Below are positions 8,234 through 17,371 of a DNA stretch of 55,926 nt, piece by piece. The notes below the pieces were generated by a model. It worked only from the letters and a program-made list of their open reading frames with translations. It ran no database searches and was not told the DNA's origin. Both the position numbers and the translations under genes were made by a program. This stretch comes from an uncultured Collinsella sp. Lineage in GTDB: Bacteria > Actinomycetota > Coriobacteriia > Coriobacteriales > Coriobacteriaceae. The DNA is taken from the NCBI GenBank assembly GCA_900540875.1, contig UQHT01000017.1:1-55926 (forward strand). The letters run 5' to 3'. The number at the start of each line of letters is the position of its first letter. The stretch's first letter is position 1.

Positions 8234-9145
8234 CTATGAACGGGCCGCGACCAGCAGCTCTGCCGTTGCCGCCCAGCCATCGACAATCTTGCCGCGCGTG
8301 ACGTAGGCGTTATCGCAGGCATCCAGGAACTCGGGCGCGCCGGCGCTGGTCAGGCCGTTCTCGACCAGGCAGAACGTGCCCACGTGATCGGCCATGAAGA
8401 AGTCGGACTCGGAATCACCGAGCGCCAGCGTCTCCTCGCGCTCGATACCCAGGTGCTCGCAGAAACGTGCGATGGCAACGCCCTTGTTGAGGCCGGCGGG
8501 ATTGATGTTAAACGCGCGGCCATCCTCGACGCGTTTGAGCTCGAGCGTCGTCGGCTTGGACAGATGCGTCAGGTGACCGTTGCAGGCCCAGACCAGGCCG
8601 CAGCCGGCCTCGTCAAGAATGGCCTGGACCTCGTCGTCGGGCACATCGCCGCGCATGCCGACGGTGACCTCGCGGTACTTGTAGCCAGTCGACATGTCGT
8701 TGTGGTACTCGATCTTATGCGGCCAGCGAGCGAGAATCTTCTCGCACACGCCGGTCTGCTCGATCACCTGATGCGGCGTGAGGCCGCAGGCGGGGTCGTA
8801 GGGCATATCGCCGGTCAGATACTCCCAATCGTTGGCCTTGAGATCGTACATGACCAGGCCACCCATCTCGCCGATGTAGGAGTTGAGGCCAAGCACGCGC
8901 GCATCCTCGTGGATCATGGTGCGGTTGCGGCCCGAGGTGGGAACCACCTGGATGCCGGCGCGGGCAAGTGCCACGACAGCCTCGACGAGCTTGGTCGAGG
9001 GGTTACCGTCGTTGTCGCGCAGCACGCACGAGCCGGGCGCGAGCATGGTGGCGTCCAGGTCGGTAAAGACGTACTTAACCTTGGCAAGACGCTCGCGCAT
9101 CTCGCCCGAAAGCTCAGCGACGGTCGGCAGGGTATTGTGGGACAT
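8234..9145 (-). CDS. HAD-superfamily phosphatase (type IIB, Cof-like)
   Basis: 303 residues. The ATG at 9145 has GGAG five bases upstream. HAD motif I is VFTDLDATML (~28-37) with the nucleophile and acid Asp residues. Motif II is VVPTSGRNRT (~70-79). The C2-type cap follows, then motif III Lys (LNKGVAIARFCEHLGI) and motif IV LALGDSESDFFMA. These proteins dephosphorylate sugar phosphates, sucrose or mannosyl phosphates, or flavin and pyridoxal phosphates. The substrate cannot be read from sequence. It sits between murE and murI, which may only reflect neighbourhood. Confidence 0.85.
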   Translation of the reverse strand: MSHNTLPTVAELSGEMRERLAKVKYVFTDLDATMLAPGSCVLRDNDGNPSTKLVEAVVALARAGIQVVPTSGRNRTMIHEDARVLGLNSYIGEMGGLVMYDLKANDWEYLTGDMPYDPACGLTPHQVIEQTGVCEKILARWPHKIEYHNDMSTGYKYREVTVGMRGDVPDDEVQAILDEAGCGLVWACNGHLTHLSKPTTLELKRVEDGRAFNINPAGLNKGVAIARFCEHLGIEREETLALGDSESDFFMADHVGTFCLVENGLTSAGAPEFLDACDNAYVTRGKIVDGWAATAELLVAARS

Positions 9146-9256
9146 GGTCACTCCATTACGTAGAAGGGGCTTCTGGTCTTAGGCGGCGCGCCTCGCTTGA
9201 GGGGAAACGCGCTTGCAACGGCAGTACGCTCAGGACGCCGCCCTCATCGCAGTTCA

Positions 9257-10819
9257 TTAGTCAAACTGGGTAACATCGATTAAACGATTGGCAAGCGAAA
9301 GATCGCTCTCGATGGGTACGAACTCATCACCCACGTGCATGAGCTCCTCGTCGCCCTTTGCCAACAGCAAGACGATAGTGGGAGCATCGGGGCTGACGTA
9401 TTCCTCGCGTGCCGCCTTGAATGCCGCGTGCACAGCAGCCTCGCGATCGAGGATGATCTTGTTCGGGGTATCGTCGGGAACATGCTCGGCAAGCTCACGA
9501 CAGACCTTCATCGGGTCCTCGTGAGCCGGATCCTCGTTGGTAAAGATCAGCAGATCAGAATATGGTGCGGCCTCGCGCGGAAGCTGCTCACGGCGCTCCT
9601 GCGCCTTGCCTCCAGCGGCACCAAACAGCGCAATGACCGGGCTGGCGGGAAACGCGCGTTTGACCGACGAAAAGAGCGAGCGGAACGAGAGTTGGTTGTG
9701 AGCGTAGTCAACAACGCAAATCACGCGGCCGTCCTTCGACTCCACGACCTCCATGCGGCCCGGCACACGCAGCTTGGAGAGGCCCTTCTTGATGGCACCG
9801 ATACCGATGCCGATCTCGCGCGCGGCGGCGATAGCGACCAGCGCGTTCTCCACGTTAAAGTCTCCCGCGATACCCAGCAGGAGCTTTTCCCCCGCCTCGG
9901 ACTCGTCGGCACACAGGCCATGCAAGTTGAACTCGATGCTAAAGCCGACCATGCGGACATCGCTCGCCCACAGGCTCGCCTCGGGATGCTCGACGCCAAC
10001 GGTCACCAAGCGCTCGGCCGTCGACGCGGCCTCCAGTACGCGTTCGACTTCATCGGTGCCCAGATTCACCACGGCGGTCTTGGCCTGATCAAAGATCCTG
10101 AGCTTGCTCTCAAAATAATCCTCGAAGGTCGGGTGCTCGATCGGTGAGATGTGGTCACGCCCGATGTTGAGGAAGCACGCCACGTCAAATGGCAGGTTCT
10201 CGACGCGCTGGTACTTGAGCGCCTGGCTCGAGACCTCCATGACCATGGATGGGCGACCAGATGCGCGGCAGTTGGCGATATGGCGCCAGACCTCGGGGGC
10301 CTCGGGCGTGGTGTTGGTGCTCTCGTAGCACTCGATACCATCGTCGGTACTCACCGAGCCGATCATGCCACAGGACTCGCCCGCCGCCTTGATGATGGAC
10401 TGGAGCATAAAAGCGGCCGTGGTCTTTCCCTTGGTACCGGTGATGCCCACGATCTTAACGTCATGGTCGGGACGGTCGTAGACCTCCGGCGGCAGCAGGG
10501 CCATGGCCGTGCGCACGCTGGCCACGACCAGCATCGCAGCACCACTCTCCTGCGCCAGCGGTTCCAGAGACTCAACCAGCGACTCCTCGCACACAAATGC
10601 GACGGCGCCCGCATCGAGCGCCATGCTCAAAAACGCGGGCTTAAAGGCAGCGCCCTTGCAAAAGAACACGTCACCCGCCGAAACCGCGCGCGAATCAAAC
10701 GAACAGCCGGTCACGGCACGCTCGTCAACCTGCTCCGAAGCACGCAGCTCGCCGCACACATTGAGCAGCTTGGCAAGCGTATCGACCGTGGTCACGGTCG
10801 CGGAATCCGAATGGTGCAT
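9257..10819 (-). CDS. murE: UDP-N-acetylmuramyl-tripeptide synthetase
   Basis: 520 residues, a Mur ligase that adds the third residue of the peptidoglycan stem peptide. Domains in order: the UDP-binding N-terminal domain (CSFDSRAVSAGDVFFC, ~39-54), the ATPase domain with IVGITGTKGKTTAAFML (~124-140), TTPEAPE and MEVSSQAL, then the C-terminal domain with RMEVVESKDGRVICVVDYAHNQ. The amino-acid specificity loop reads TNEDPAHEDP instead of the DNPR loop of meso-diaminopimelate-adding enzymes. I infer another diamino acid (lysine or ornithine). It stands apart from a dcw cluster, downstream of asnB and its terminator. Confidence 0.88.
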   Translation of the reverse strand: MHHSDSATVTTVDTLAKLLNVCGELRASEQVDERAVTGCSFDSRAVSAGDVFFCKGAAFKPAFLSMALDAGAVAFVCEESLVESLEPLAQESGAAMLVVASVRTAMALLPPEVYDRPDHDVKIVGITGTKGKTTAAFMLQSIIKAAGESCGMIGSVSTDDGIECYESTNTTPEAPEVWRHIANCRASGRPSMVMEVSSQALKYQRVENLPFDVACFLNIGRDHISPIEHPTFEDYFESKLRIFDQAKTAVVNLGTDEVERVLEAASTAERLVTVGVEHPEASLWASDVRMVGFSIEFNLHGLCADESEAGEKLLLGIAGDFNVENALVAIAAAREIGIGIGAIKKGLSKLRVPGRMEVVESKDGRVICVVDYAHNQLSFRSLFSSVKRAFPASPVIALFGAAGGKAQERREQLPREAAPYSDLLIFTNEDPAHEDPMKVCRELAEHVPDDTPNKIILDREAAVHAAFKAAREEYVSPDAPTIVLLLAKGDEELMHVGDEFVPIESDLSLANRLIDVTQFD

Positions 10820-10879
10820 CTTTCACCTTTCTCAGCCATTTGGCAGGGACGGTTTTCATAGTAACTGAAACGTGCTCGC

Positions 10880-10906
10880 GCAAAAACGGCTCCCGGAGGA
10901 GCCGTT
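10880..10906 (-). terminator. Terminator of asnB
   Basis: Perfect minus-strand hairpin AACGGCTCC-TCCG-GGAGCCGTT followed by TTTTTG, 26 bases after the asnB stop. Confidence 0.85.
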
Positions 10907-10931
10907 ACGCGCAGGCATTCGTAAGCCGAGA

Positions 10932-12812
10932 CTAGGCAGCCTGAACAGCGGGCTGGTCCTCGTCGATAAAGAAGCGCTTGTACCACACCAGGAACACGAG
11001 CGGCGTATAGATTTTGCGCTGGAAATCGCCCTTGCCCGCAAAGTGCAGATCGAGCAGGTGCATGAGCTCGTCGGTATCGAAGAACTCGCTTGCCCACGGC
11101 GCGGTGAAGTACTCTTTGACATAGTCGTACCACTTTTGCTCGCGCAGCCAGTAGACAATCGGCACCGGGAAGCCCACCTTGGGACGAGTGGCCCACTCAT
11201 CGGGCAGCGACTTGTTGGCAGCGTGGCGGAGCACCTGCTTGTTGCCGTTCTCGTTGATGCGGTAGCGGTCGGGAATGTGCTCGGCGAACTCCATGACCTT
11301 GCGATCCAGGAAGGGCACGCGCAGCTCCAGCGAGTGCGCCATGCACATCTTGTCGGCCTTGAGCAGAATGTCGCCCGGGAGCCACATGTTCATGTCCAGG
11401 TACTGCTTCTTGACCAGCTCGGGTTGGCCCTTCACGCGCGCGTAGATGGGTGCAGCGAGCTCAAAGGCGCCGTCGCCGGTGTTGTACGCGGGCTTGAGTA
11501 CGCCGTCGACCTCGCGCTCAGGCCATACCAAAGCCTGGCCCAGGAACGACTTCTCGGGGATCTCGGCACCCTTGACCAGAAAGTTATGGCCCTTGAAGTA
11601 CGGCATATGCAGCGCCAAGTTACCGAGCGCGCGGCGAATGGACAACGGCACCATCTTTTTGTACTTGCGCACCGGAACCGTGTCCTCGTAGTAGGCGTAG
11701 CCGCCAAAGAGTTCGTCAGCGCCTTCGCCCGAAAGCACGACGGTGACGTCCTTGCGGGCCATCTCGGCTAGGAACCATAGCGGCACAGACGACAGGTTGG
11801 ACTGCGGCTCGTCCATGTGATACTGAATGTCCTCGAGTGCGCCAAAGAACTCGTCGGCGGTGATCATCTTGCGGACATTCTCGACGCCGAGCTTATCGGA
11901 AAGCTCCTTGGCGTAGTTGGTCTCGTTGAAGTTCTTGTAGTCGAAGCCCACCGAGAAGGTCTTGTCGGGCATGAGGCAAGCGGCGATGTAGCTGGAGTCG
12001 ACGCCACCGGAGAGGAACGATGCGACCTTGACGTCGGCGATGCGATGGGCCTCGACGCTCTCGTGCATGACCTCGTCCAGCTCATCGACATACTCCTCGA
12101 ACGGCTTCTCGACGGCAGAGTAATCACAATCCCAGTAGCGCTCGATGTTCATCTTGCCGGTCGGGATGTCTACGGTGAAGTAATGTGCCGGCGGCAGTTT
12201 GTAGACACCCTCGAAGAAGGTCTCCTCGGTTGCCGAATACTGCAGCGTCATGTACGGACGCAGGGCCTTTTTGTTGACCGCCTTGTGGAAGTGCGGGTAG
12301 TCTAGGAAGCTCTTGATCTCGGATCCAAAGAGCACACCCGGCGCACCGTCGCCCGCATCGGCCATGGGATAGTAGTAGAGCGGCTTGATGCCAAAGATAT
12401 CGCGGGCGCCAAAGAGCTTGTTCTTCTTCTTGTCCCAGATGACGAAGGCGTACATGCCACGCAAGCGATCGAGTACGGCCTCGCCCCACTCTTCGTAGCC
12501 GTGCAGGAGGCTCTCGGTGTCGGCGCCGCAGTGGAAGTTATAGCCCTTGGCCTCGAGCTCGGAACGGAGTTCTTGGAAGTTGTAGATCTCGCCGTTGAAG
12601 ACAATGACGACGCTACCGTCCTCGTTGGCCATGGGCTGAGCGCCAGCCTCGGTCAGGTCGAGGATCGACAGGCGGCGGAAGCCCAGGGCAACGCGGCCGT
12701 CGATAAACTGGCCGCCCATGTCGGGACCACGATGGACGATGCGGTCCATCATCTTGGTGAGCACCTCGGATTGGTTATCCGTCCCACCGACAAAACCGAC
12801 AAAACCGCACAT
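10932..12812 (-). CDS. asnB: Asparagine synthetase, glutamine-hydrolysing
   Basis: 626 residues. The N-terminal class II glutamine amidotransferase domain starts MCGFVGFVGG with the nucleophile Cys2, and contains HRGPDMGGQ, RLSILD and NGEIYNFQELR. The C-terminal ATP-PPi domain has SFLSGGVDSSYIAACL (~267-282) and LSGEGADELFGGYAYY. It converts aspartate to asparagine using ammonia channelled from glutamine. At 626 residues it is longer than the compact ~555-residue E. coli form and resembles the Gram-positive AsnB/AsnO group. It is monocistronic, with its own terminator. The divergent neighbour is tRNA-Val. Confidence 0.93.
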   Translation of the reverse strand: MCGFVGFVGGTDNQSEVLTKMMDRIVHRGPDMGGQFIDGRVALGFRRLSILDLTEAGAQPMANEDGSVVIVFNGEIYNFQELRSELEAKGYNFHCGADTESLLHGYEEWGEAVLDRLRGMYAFVIWDKKKNKLFGARDIFGIKPLYYYPMADAGDGAPGVLFGSEIKSFLDYPHFHKAVNKKALRPYMTLQYSATEETFFEGVYKLPPAHYFTVDIPTGKMNIERYWDCDYSAVEKPFEEYVDELDEVMHESVEAHRIADVKVASFLSGGVDSSYIAACLMPDKTFSVGFDYKNFNETNYAKELSDKLGVENVRKMITADEFFGALEDIQYHMDEPQSNLSSVPLWFLAEMARKDVTVVLSGEGADELFGGYAYYEDTVPVRKYKKMVPLSIRRALGNLALHMPYFKGHNFLVKGAEIPEKSFLGQALVWPEREVDGVLKPAYNTGDGAFELAAPIYARVKGQPELVKKQYLDMNMWLPGDILLKADKMCMAHSLELRVPFLDRKVMEFAEHIPDRYRINENGNKQVLRHAANKSLPDEWATRPKVGFPVPIVYWLREQKWYDYVKEYFTAPWASEFFDTDELMHLLDLHFAGKGDFQRKIYTPLVFLVWYKRFFIDEDQPAVQAA

Positions 12813-12999
12813 ATTCTATCCCCTCTGCTGTTGCTGGGTATCAAATCGAATCAGTAGCTTTTGAGTATACCCGAGGGTGTAAAGAGGAACGGAATGTTCA
12901 GGCAATCTCAACTGAATCAGCTCCGCGCCGACACGCACCGGTTACCTTTAATGGATATGAGGTGAATGGGGCGATTGTTTTGCTATACTCTCTCCGCAC

Positions 13000-13075
13000 G
13001 GGCGATTGGCGCAACGGTTAGCGCAGGTGCTTTACACGCACAAGGCTGGGGGTTCGAATCCCTCATCGCCCACCA
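13000..13075 (+). tRNA. tRNA-Val (anticodon TAC)
   Basis: 76 nt with encoded CCA. The acceptor pair is GGGCGAT/ATCGCCC, the anticodon loop is TTTACAC with TAC at 34-36, and the T arm is GGGGGTTCGAATCCC. A TATACT hexamer at 12983-12988 is a plausible -10. Its 3' end and terminator are duplicated downstream (see the repeat at 13058-13311). Confidence 0.93.
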
Positions 13076-13311
13076 CTGAATTGGAAACGGTCCTCGAAAG
13101 GGGACCGTTTTTGTTTGGGCCCATCGCAGAGGGATTCGAACCCGCAAGGGTGCGGAGCTGAGGAAACGCGAAGCGTTTTCCAGCGCAGCACGCGAGGAGC
13201 GGAGCGACGAAGCGGGGCGCGGGCGGCGCCAGCCGCCCGCGGACATCCCTCATCGCCCACCACCGAATTGGAAACGGTCCTTGCAAGGGGACCGTTTTTG
13301 TTTGGGCCCAT
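13058..13311 (+). repeat. 67-bp direct repeat of the tRNA-Val 3' end plus terminator, period 187 bp
   Basis: Unit 1 is 13058-13124 and unit 2 is 13245-13311. They differ at only a few positions and both contain the end of the T arm, CATCGCCCACCAC, and the terminator hairpin. Each unit is followed by GGGATTCGAACCC (13131-13143 and 13317-13329), which is exactly the reverse complement of the tRNA T-arm sequence at 13050-13062. The spacer is very GC-rich and holds two perfect hairpins (GGAAAACGC-type and GCGGGCGGC-type). Together with the MITE-like element, this accounts for most of the gene-free 13076-13687. I see nothing in 13572-13687. Confidence 0.8.
13085..13113 (+). terminator. Terminator of tRNA-Val (first copy)
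   Basis: AAACGGTCC (13085-13093) pairs with GGACCGTTT (13102-13110), followed by TTG and TTT. A second copy with the same stem lies at 13272-13297. Confidence 0.85.
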
Positions 13312-13354
13312 TTCATGGGATTCGAACCCTAAGGACCCCTTATTTCAAGGTCCG

Positions 13355-13571
13355 TGGCCAAAAAATGGCAAAAATGAGTACTGCTACTTTGCTTGCAACA
13401 TATAAAAAGATAGTATTTGCTTAAGTTACGCAACATATGTCCATTATAAGGACTAACAGTTAGATCAAATCCGTGCATTCATCGCCATTTCGTCCTGCTA
13501 TCTAGCCTTATTAGTCCAAAATTGCTGCTACCAAATCGGTAACAGTACTCATATTTGATGTTTTTTGACCA
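13355..13571. mobile_element. MITE-like non-coding element with 33-bp inverted ends (M1)
   Basis: The ends 13355-13387 and 13539-13571 are inverted copies with 27 of 33 matches, both carrying ATGAGTACTG. The interior is AT-rich compared with both flanks. It contains further nested inverted pieces (GATAG with CTATC, GGACTAA with TTAGTCC), so the whole 217 bp could fold back on itself. There is no open reading frame of note and no transposase. It lies downstream of argD and next to the tRNA-Val repeat. Confidence 0.65.
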
Positions 13572-13687
13572 GCAGGTATCCCCGCCTTAGCAAATCGATA
13601 GCAAAACGGGCTCCAGACCGCTAAATCGCGCCGTATATGGCACGTCCACAGTCCGGAACCCGGTCCAAATTGAGTTATTGCGCTGTG

Positions 13688-14971
13688 TTAGGCCAAAACG
13701 TCCGACAAAATTTCGATCAGGCTGTCCACGTCGGCTTCCTCGCAGATAAGCGGCGGCAGGAAGCGCAGTGTATGAGCTCCGGTCGCGTTAATCACGGCAC
13801 CAGCCTCCAACGCTCGGGCAACAATGTCATGCGCATCGCCCGCAGCGTCATCCAGATCGCAGCCGAGCATCAAGCCGCGACCGCGTACCTCGACCACATG
13901 CGGCAGTTTGGTGAGCTTTGCCTCCATATAAGCACCCACCTTGGCAGCATGCTCGCCATAATCGCCGTGCACGAGCGCGGAGAGCGTGGCGGCGCACGCC
14001 GCGACGGCCAAGCAGCTACCGCCAAAGGTCGAGCCGTGGTCGCCTGGCTTAAACACGTCGGCGATCTCCTTCTTTGCCACCACGGCGCCCATGGGCACGC
14101 CATCGGCAATGCCCTTGGCAAGGCTCATAATGTCGGGCTCCACGCCATAGGTCTGGAATGCAAACGGCTTGCCAGAGCGGAAGATGCCACACTGGACCTC
14201 GTCGGCGATAAGAACAGCGCCCACCTCGTGTGCCAAGTCGCGCGCCGCCGCCATAAACTCCTCAGTCATGGGGTGCACGCCGCTCTCGCCCTGAATCGGC
14301 TCGAGCATCACGGCGCAGACCTCGCTTCCCAGCTGCTTAAAGATTGAACGCAGTTCGTCGACATCGTTGGGCGTGCAAGCCACAAAGCCACCCGGCAGCG
14401 GACGGAAACTGTCCTGTAGCCAATCCTGCATGGTGGCGGCAATGGTCTCGAGCGTACGACCGTGGAAGCCACCGCGCATGCATACGATGGTGTTGCCGCC
14501 GTTACCAGCACGCTTGGCGTACAGACGCGCGAGCTTCATCGATCCCTCGTTGGCTTCGGCACCAGAATTGGCAAAGAACGTCTCCCACACCTGCTCGTCC
14601 GCAGCCGGGGCACCGAGCGCAGCGGCCGTGGTCTCATCGCCGGCGGCAATGGCATCGGCCAGAACGCACGCACCATCTACGTCGTCGTTGGCGAGCTTGG
14701 ACAGCAGCGCTGCGACCTGTCCACGCTGCTCAATGTAGAAGTAATTGGAGACATGCATGAGCTTTTTGGTCTGCGCCTCGAGCGCCGAGAGCACTGCAGG
14801 GTTGCCGTGGCCCAGGCTGCATACGCCAATACCGGCTAGAAAGTCGAGGTACTCGCGGCCATCGTCGTCGGTGAGCTTCATGCCGTGGCCTTCGACAAAC
14901 TCTACCGGAGAGCGACCAAAAGTATGCATAACGTAATGGGATTCGAGCGATTGTTGAGTTGCAAGTGACAT
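13688..14971 (-). CDS. argD: Acetylornithine aminotransferase
   Basis: 427 residues, a PLP-dependent class III aminotransferase. It converts N-acetylglutamate semialdehyde to N-acetylornithine. Seen are SHYVMHTFGRSPVEFVEGHG near the start, FFANSGAEANEGSMKLAR (~132-149), the PLP-Asp region LIADEVQCGIFRSG, and the Schiff-base lysine in PDIMSLAKGIADGVPMGA. A stretch at ~95-128 (DGACVLADAIAAGDE and following) is a small insert relative to many homologues. It is the last gene of argC-argJ-argB-argD. AAAGG precedes the start. Confidence 0.92.
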   Translation of the reverse strand: MSLATQQSLESHYVMHTFGRSPVEFVEGHGMKLTDDDGREYLDFLAGIGVCSLGHGNPAVLSALEAQTKKLMHVSNYFYIEQRGQVAALLSKLANDDVDGACVLADAIAAGDETTAAALGAPAADEQVWETFFANSGAEANEGSMKLARLYAKRAGNGGNTIVCMRGGFHGRTLETIAATMQDWLQDSFRPLPGGFVACTPNDVDELRSIFKQLGSEVCAVMLEPIQGESGVHPMTEEFMAAARDLAHEVGAVLIADEVQCGIFRSGKPFAFQTYGVEPDIMSLAKGIADGVPMGAVVAKKEIADVFKPGDHGSTFGGSCLAVAACAATLSALVHGDYGEHAAKVGAYMEAKLTKLPHVVEVRGRGLMLGCDLDDAAGDAHDIVARALEAGAVINATGAHTLRFLPPLICEEADVDSLIEILSDVLA

Positions 14972-15040
14972 GGGATGCCTTTCGTTGGACGCCGTACGGC
15001 GCAGGGCTATGGGTACAGGGACGCGACGACCGCGGGTCAG

Positions 15041-16021
15041 CTAGACCGTTTGGAGCTTCTCGACCTCGTCGAGGTTCTCGGTCAGACGCGCCGCAAACGT
15101 CGAAAGCGGGTGCGGATGCGTATCGAACTCGTAGGCCGTCTCGGTGGAGTGGATCACGGTACCGACGCCAGCATCGGTCAGCAACTCCAGCAGCAGCGAG
15201 TGCGGCGTCGTGCCGTTGATGATGTGGGCTCGGAACACGCCAGCGGTAAGCGCATCGACGGCGGCGCGCAGCTTGGGGATCATGCCCTTGTCGACCTCGC
15301 CGCCGTAGAGCATCTCATTGACCTCGTCGAGCGTCAGGTTGGAGATAAGCGAATCCTTGTCGCTAAAATCCTTGTACAGACCGTCGACGTCGGTCAAGAA
15401 GATCGCCTTGTGCGCATGAAGCGCCGCCGCGACGGCGCCGGCGGCGGTGTCGGCATTGATGTTGAAGAAACCGCCGTCCTCCCCCGCCGCGACGGTAGCG
15501 ATGACGGGGATGTACTCGCTATCGAGCAGGCGCTCGATATAGTCGGTGTTGACGTGCGTGACCTTGCCTACGCGGCCGAGTTCTGGGTCGAGTGGCTCGG
15601 CGATTAGGGTACCGGCGTCGCTGCCGGACACGCCCACGGCCAGGTTGCCGTGGTGGTTGAGCGCCGCGACCAGCTCCTGATTGACCTTGCCGCCCAGTAC
15701 CTCGCGCACAATATCCATGGTGGCAGGCGTAGTCACGCGCTGGCCGTTCTTAAACTCGACGGGGATGTCGTAGTGGCTGAGCGCCTCGTTGATGGCCTTG
15801 CCGCCACCGTGCACGATAACAGGGCGCATGCCGATAATCTTGAGCAGGACGATGTCGCTCATCACGTCACGACGCAGCTGCTCGTCGACCATGGCGGCAC
15901 CGCCGTACTTGATAACGACCGTCTTACCGGTCAGGTTCTTAATCCACGGCAGCGCCTCGAACAGCAGCTGCGCGGTAACTTCGTTGGATTCGCTCGAGCG
16001 ACAATCGCGTGCGAACTTCAT
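15041..16021 (-). CDS. argB: Acetylglutamate kinase
   Basis: 326 residues from the ATG at 16021, preceded by GAGG. A longer upstream reading lacks a ribosome binding site. It phosphorylates N-acetylglutamate with ATP in step 2 of arginine synthesis. Motifs are VIKYGGAAMVDEQLRRD (~36-52), PVIVHGGGKAINEALS (~67-82), VGVSGSDAGTLIAEP, VIATVAAGEDGGFFNINADTAAGAVA and KLRAAVDALTAGV. It is slightly longer than usual at the C-terminus (RLTENLDEVEKLQTV). It is third in the arginine operon, between argJ and argD. Confidence 0.94.
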   Translation of the reverse strand: MKFARDCRSSESNEVTAQLLFEALPWIKNLTGKTVVIKYGGAAMVDEQLRRDVMSDIVLLKIIGMRPVIVHGGGKAINEALSHYDIPVEFKNGQRVTTPATMDIVREVLGGKVNQELVAALNHHGNLAVGVSGSDAGTLIAEPLDPELGRVGKVTHVNTDYIERLLDSEYIPVIATVAAGEDGGFFNINADTAAGAVAAALHAHKAIFLTDVDGLYKDFSDKDSLISNLTLDEVNEMLYGGEVDKGMIPKLRAAVDALTAGVFRAHIINGTTPHSLLLELLTDAGVGTVIHSTETAYEFDTHPHPLSTFAARLTENLDEVEKLQTV

Positions 16022-16102
16022 AGTCTGCCTCGTCTTTCGTATCGTTATCGCGCCGTGCTCCGCTGTCCGCAATCGCGGCAAGATGCGCAGCGTGCCTGGA
16101 AT

Positions 16103-17371
16103 CTAGGAACGGTAGTCGCCGTTAATGGAGATGTACTCATGCGTGAGGTCGCAGGTCCACACGGTCGTTGCCGCGTCGCCTGCGCCCAGGTCGGCCGAGA
16201 TCACGATCTCGGGCGCCTCGAAACGTCGTAGAGCCTCGTCCTCGTCAAAGGGAACAGTCAGACCATCGCGACAGACAGGCATGCCCATCATGTCGATGGA
16301 AACGTCTTCCTGATTAAACTTCACGCCGCACTTGCCAAGCGCCATGGCAACGCGGCCCCAGTTGCAGTCGTGGCCGGCGATGCAGGTCTTGACGAGCGGC
16401 GAGTTGGCGACAGCACGAGCGGCGATATCGGCCTCCTCGTCGTTCACGGCGCCGGTGACGTTAACCGTCACGAGCTTGGACGCGCCCTCGCCATCTGCGG
16501 CGATGTTGCGCGCCAGACTCTCGCACACCTCATGCACGGCAAAGGCCAGCTCGTCGAAGGCGTCAGAGCCCTCGACAATAGGCTCGGCATCTGCGGCAGC
16601 GGCGCCGGATGCAAGCATGATGCAGGTGTCGTTAGTCGAGGTGTCGGAATCGACCGTTACCTTGTTGAAGGTCTGCTTGACGGTGGAGAGCAACAGGGCG
16701 TGGAGCGCCGCAGGCTCGACGGGGGCATCGGTGGTGATGACTGCGATCATGGTGGCCATGTTGGGCATGATCATGCCCGAACCTTTGCACATACCGCCCA
16801 CCGTATAGGCATTGCCTGCGTGCCCCGCGGCCTCGCTGCGATAACACACGGCATACTCCTTGGAGTGCGTGTCGGTCGTCATGATAGCGCGGGCGGCATC
16901 GGCGCCACCGTGGGCGGAGAGCGCCTCGTAGGCAGCAGGAACGGCAGTCTCAAACGTGTCGATCGGCAGAATCTGGCCAATTACGCCCGTGGAGGCGACC
17001 AGAATCTGCTGGGGCTCGCAGCCGATGACCTGCGAGGCGATGTTGCAGGTCTCGCGCGCGCAGGCAAGACCGGTCTCACCCGTGGCGGCGTTGGCATTGC
17101 CAGAGTTGACCGAAACGCCGGCGATGATACCGTAGCCCTTGTCGGCACCGCCCAGATGGGCACGGCTCACCTGCACGGGCGCCGCGCAAAAGCGATTGGT
17201 GGTAAACACGCCGGCACCGGGACAGGGTTTATCGGGCACGACGAGCGCGTAATCCAGGCGCTCGGGATTCTTGCGGAACCCAGCGTGGATGCCTGCAGCT
17301 TTAAAACCAGCCGCAGCCGTAACGCCACCCTCGACGGCGCGAATCTTGATATCAAACAGCTCTGTATTCAT
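16103..17371 (-). CDS. argJ: Bifunctional ornithine acetyltransferase / N-acetylglutamate synthase
   Basis: 422 residues. ArgJ moves the acetyl group from N-acetylornithine to glutamate, recycling it. Some members also use acetyl-CoA. The autoproteolysis site lies in KGSGMIMPNMATMIAVITTDA, where the precursor is cut before the Thr of ATM to give two chains. Also seen are GVFTTNRFCAAPV, SVNSGNANAATGETG and DSDTSTNDTCIMLASG. With argJ present and no argE or argA in view, the operon implies the cyclic acetyl pathway. It sits 134 bp after argC. Confidence 0.94.
   Translation of the reverse strand: MNTELFDIKIRAVEGGVTAAAGFKAAGIHAGFRKNPERLDYALVVPDKPCPGAGVFTTNRFCAAPVQVSRAHLGGADKGYGIIAGVSVNSGNANAATGETGLACARETCNIASQVIGCEPQQILVASTGVIGQILPIDTFETAVPAAYEALSAHGGADAARAIMTTDTHSKEYAVCYRSEAAGHAGNAYTVGGMCKGSGMIMPNMATMIAVITTDAPVEPAALHALLLSTVKQTFNKVTVDSDTSTNDTCIMLASGAAAADAEPIVEGSDAFDELAFAVHEVCESLARNIAADGEGASKLVTVNVTGAVNDEEADIAARAVANSPLVKTCIAGHDCNWGRVAMALGKCGVKFNQEDVSIDMMGMPVCRDGLTVPFDEDEALRRFEAPEIVISADLGAGDAATTVWTCDLTHEYISINGDYRS

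Noticed and set aside
9146..9256. Possible terminator after murE (GGCGGCG with CGCCGCC)
   Set aside because: Stem of seven pairs with a very long loop and no T run; too weak to claim.
10838..10870. GGCAGGGACGG sequence before murE as a further stop-anchored hairpin
   Set aside because: It has the core-like motif but no matching stem and does not follow a stop codon; at most a decayed relative.
13032..13405. Several short frames across tRNA-Val and its repeat
   Set aside because: They translate tRNA and terminator sequence.
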